Source of the DNA: CALVZT01 sp964368755
GTDB taxonomy: Bacteria > Bacillota > Clostridia > Christensenellales > UBA1242
NCBI GenBank assembly: GCA_964368755.1
Contig: CAYJCR010000006.1
Location: forward strand, 1-52,172
Reading direction: 5' to 3'
Length of the DNA stretch: 52,172 nucleotides
The stretch's first letter is position 1, and each line of letters begins with the position of its first letter. The notes under the pieces are model-generated. The model was given only the letters and a program-made list of their open reading frames with translations. It did not search any database and had not been told where the DNA came from. Shown here in pieces: positions 51,594 to 52,172 of the stretch. The position numbers were made by a program, and so were the translations under genes.

Positions 51594-51857
51594 ATGAAAG
51601 AGATTCCTATTGGAAGTATTGTTATATCTACGGCTGGCAGAGATATTGATAATAAGTATATTGTTATTGGTATCGTTGACAAAGATTATGTCCTAGTCGC
51701 TGATGGCAAAGGTAGAACAATGCAACATCCAAAAAAGAAAAGAATAAAGCACTTAAAAGAAACAATGATTGTATGCGATATCATTGCAGACAAAATCAAA
51801 GCAGAACATAAAGTGTTTGATTCGGAAATATTCAGTATATTAAAAAAATCTATGTAG
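51594..51857 (+). CDS. KOW-domain RNA-binding protein (L14e-like)
   Basis: An 87-residue small protein found between map and infA in many Clostridia. It begins with a KOW-type strand pair (GSIVISTAGRDIDNKYIVIG, then DYVLVADG) and has a basic middle (HPKKKRIKHLK). It probably binds rRNA or ribosomes; the function is not established. GAGGTTGAT precedes the ATG by 3-5 bases. Nine bases separate it from map. Confidence 0.85.
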   Translation: MKEIPIGSIVISTAGRDIDNKYIVIGIVDKDYVLVADGKGRTMQHPKKKRIKHLKETMIVCDIIADKIKAEHKVFDSEIFSILKKSM

Positions 51858-51878
51858 AAGAACAAAAAAGGAGTTTGT

Positions 51879-52103
51879 ATGCCAAAATCAGATTGTTTGG
51901 AAACAGAAGGTGTAGTTACCGAAGTATTAAAGAATGCTACATTCAAAGTTCAACTGACCAATGGACATATTATTACGGCTTATATATCTGGCAAGTTAAG
52001 AATGAATTATATCAAAATCTTAGCTGGCGATAGTGTAAAAGTTGAAATGAGCCCATATGACCTTACAAAAGGTCGTATCACTTGGCGTGGAAAACAAAAT
52101 TAA
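51879..52103 (+). CDS. infA: Translation initiation factor IF-1
   Basis: A 74-residue OB-fold protein that blocks the A site during initiation. GVVTEVLKNATFKVQLTNGH, then KLRMNYIKILAGDSVKVEMS and PYDLTKGRITWR match IF-1. AAAGGAG is the SD. Confidence 0.97.
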   Translation: MPKSDCLETEGVVTEVLKNATFKVQLTNGHIITAYISGKLRMNYIKILAGDSVKVEMSPYDLTKGRITWRGKQN

Positions 52104-52116
52104 GGAGAAAGGAAAG

Positions 52117-52172
52117 ATGAAAGTTCGTCCATCAGTAAAACCTATGTGTGATAAATGCAAGGTTATCAAAAG
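52117..52172 (+). CDS. rpmJ: 50S ribosomal protein L36, cut by window end
   Basis: The first 18 codons are visible (MKVRPSVKPMCDKCKVIK and on), the standard start of zinc-type L36 with the first Cys pair. AAGGAGAAAGG precedes the ATG. The gene should be about 37 residues and continues past 52172. Confidence 0.93.
   Translation, partial: MKVRPSVKPMCDKCKVIK

Noticed and set aside
1..52172. CRISPR array, insertion sequences, prophage genes or restriction systems
   Set aside because: No regularly spaced repeats, transposase, integrase, phage structural or methylase/endonuclease genes were found; the only tandem DNA repeat is the 33-bp unit at the gap.

Overview
This window is AT-rich, tightly packed bacterial DNA that reads as a low-GC Gram-positive (Bacillota, class Clostridia). 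The pointers are SpoVG, the AddAB recombination nuclease, a DUF1385 protein next to PrmC and RF1, paired zinc ribbons in L31, L33, L24, S14 and adenylate kinase, DUF1540 and DUF1858 proteins, near-perfect TTGACA-17-TATAAT promoters, and Shine-Dalgarno (SD) sequences before most genes. A 100-N scaffold gap inside a short tandem repeat indicates a draft or metagenome-derived assembly. The lineage is probably an uncultured, gut-type clostridial order; that is inference and I cannot name it.

Layout. 1-9550: two very large secreted or surface proteins (a lipoprotein with about 12 InlB-type B repeats, and a signal-anchored GLUG-like beta-repeat protein) flank a conserved unknown protein and a HAD hydrolase. 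9660-14600: spoVG (minus strand), murC, rpmE, a DUF1385-PrmC fusion and prfA. 14680-17930: an unknown disordered repeat protein containing the gap, then two small distant paralogs. 18050-21945: rpmG-secE-nusG-rplK-rplA and rplJ-rplL, with rRNA-mimicking L1 sites before rplK and rplA and an L10 leader; rpoBC does not follow. 21948-25640: DUF1540 protein, rplI, two coupled membrane zinc peptidases, an unknown minus-strand gene and a short coiled-coil gene. 25658-32324: addB-addA. 32398-39269: an accessory block of membrane and scaffold-like proteins (coiled-coil membrane protein with a lysine-rich tail, PRC-barrel protein, SPFH plus zinc-ribbon protein, DUF1858 protein, bitopic membrane protein with a lysine-rich tail). 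39183-52172: a structured leader and the merged S10-spc operon from rpsJ to secY-adk-map-KOW-infA, cut inside rpmJ.

How it fits together. Most of the window is housekeeping: ribosome assembly and its feedback control (L1 and L10 sites, possible S10 leader switch), protein export (SecE, SecY, Map), termination (RF1 and its methylase), peptidoglycan (MurC) and double-strand-break processing (AddAB). The unusual layer is lineage-specific: lysine/alanine/threonine/proline-rich extensions on otherwise unrelated proteins (SecE, L24, DUF1858 protein and two membrane proteins), probable leaderless starts for addB and a metallopeptidase, a PrmC fused to a membrane domain, and a promoter laid over a terminator ahead of the S10 operon.
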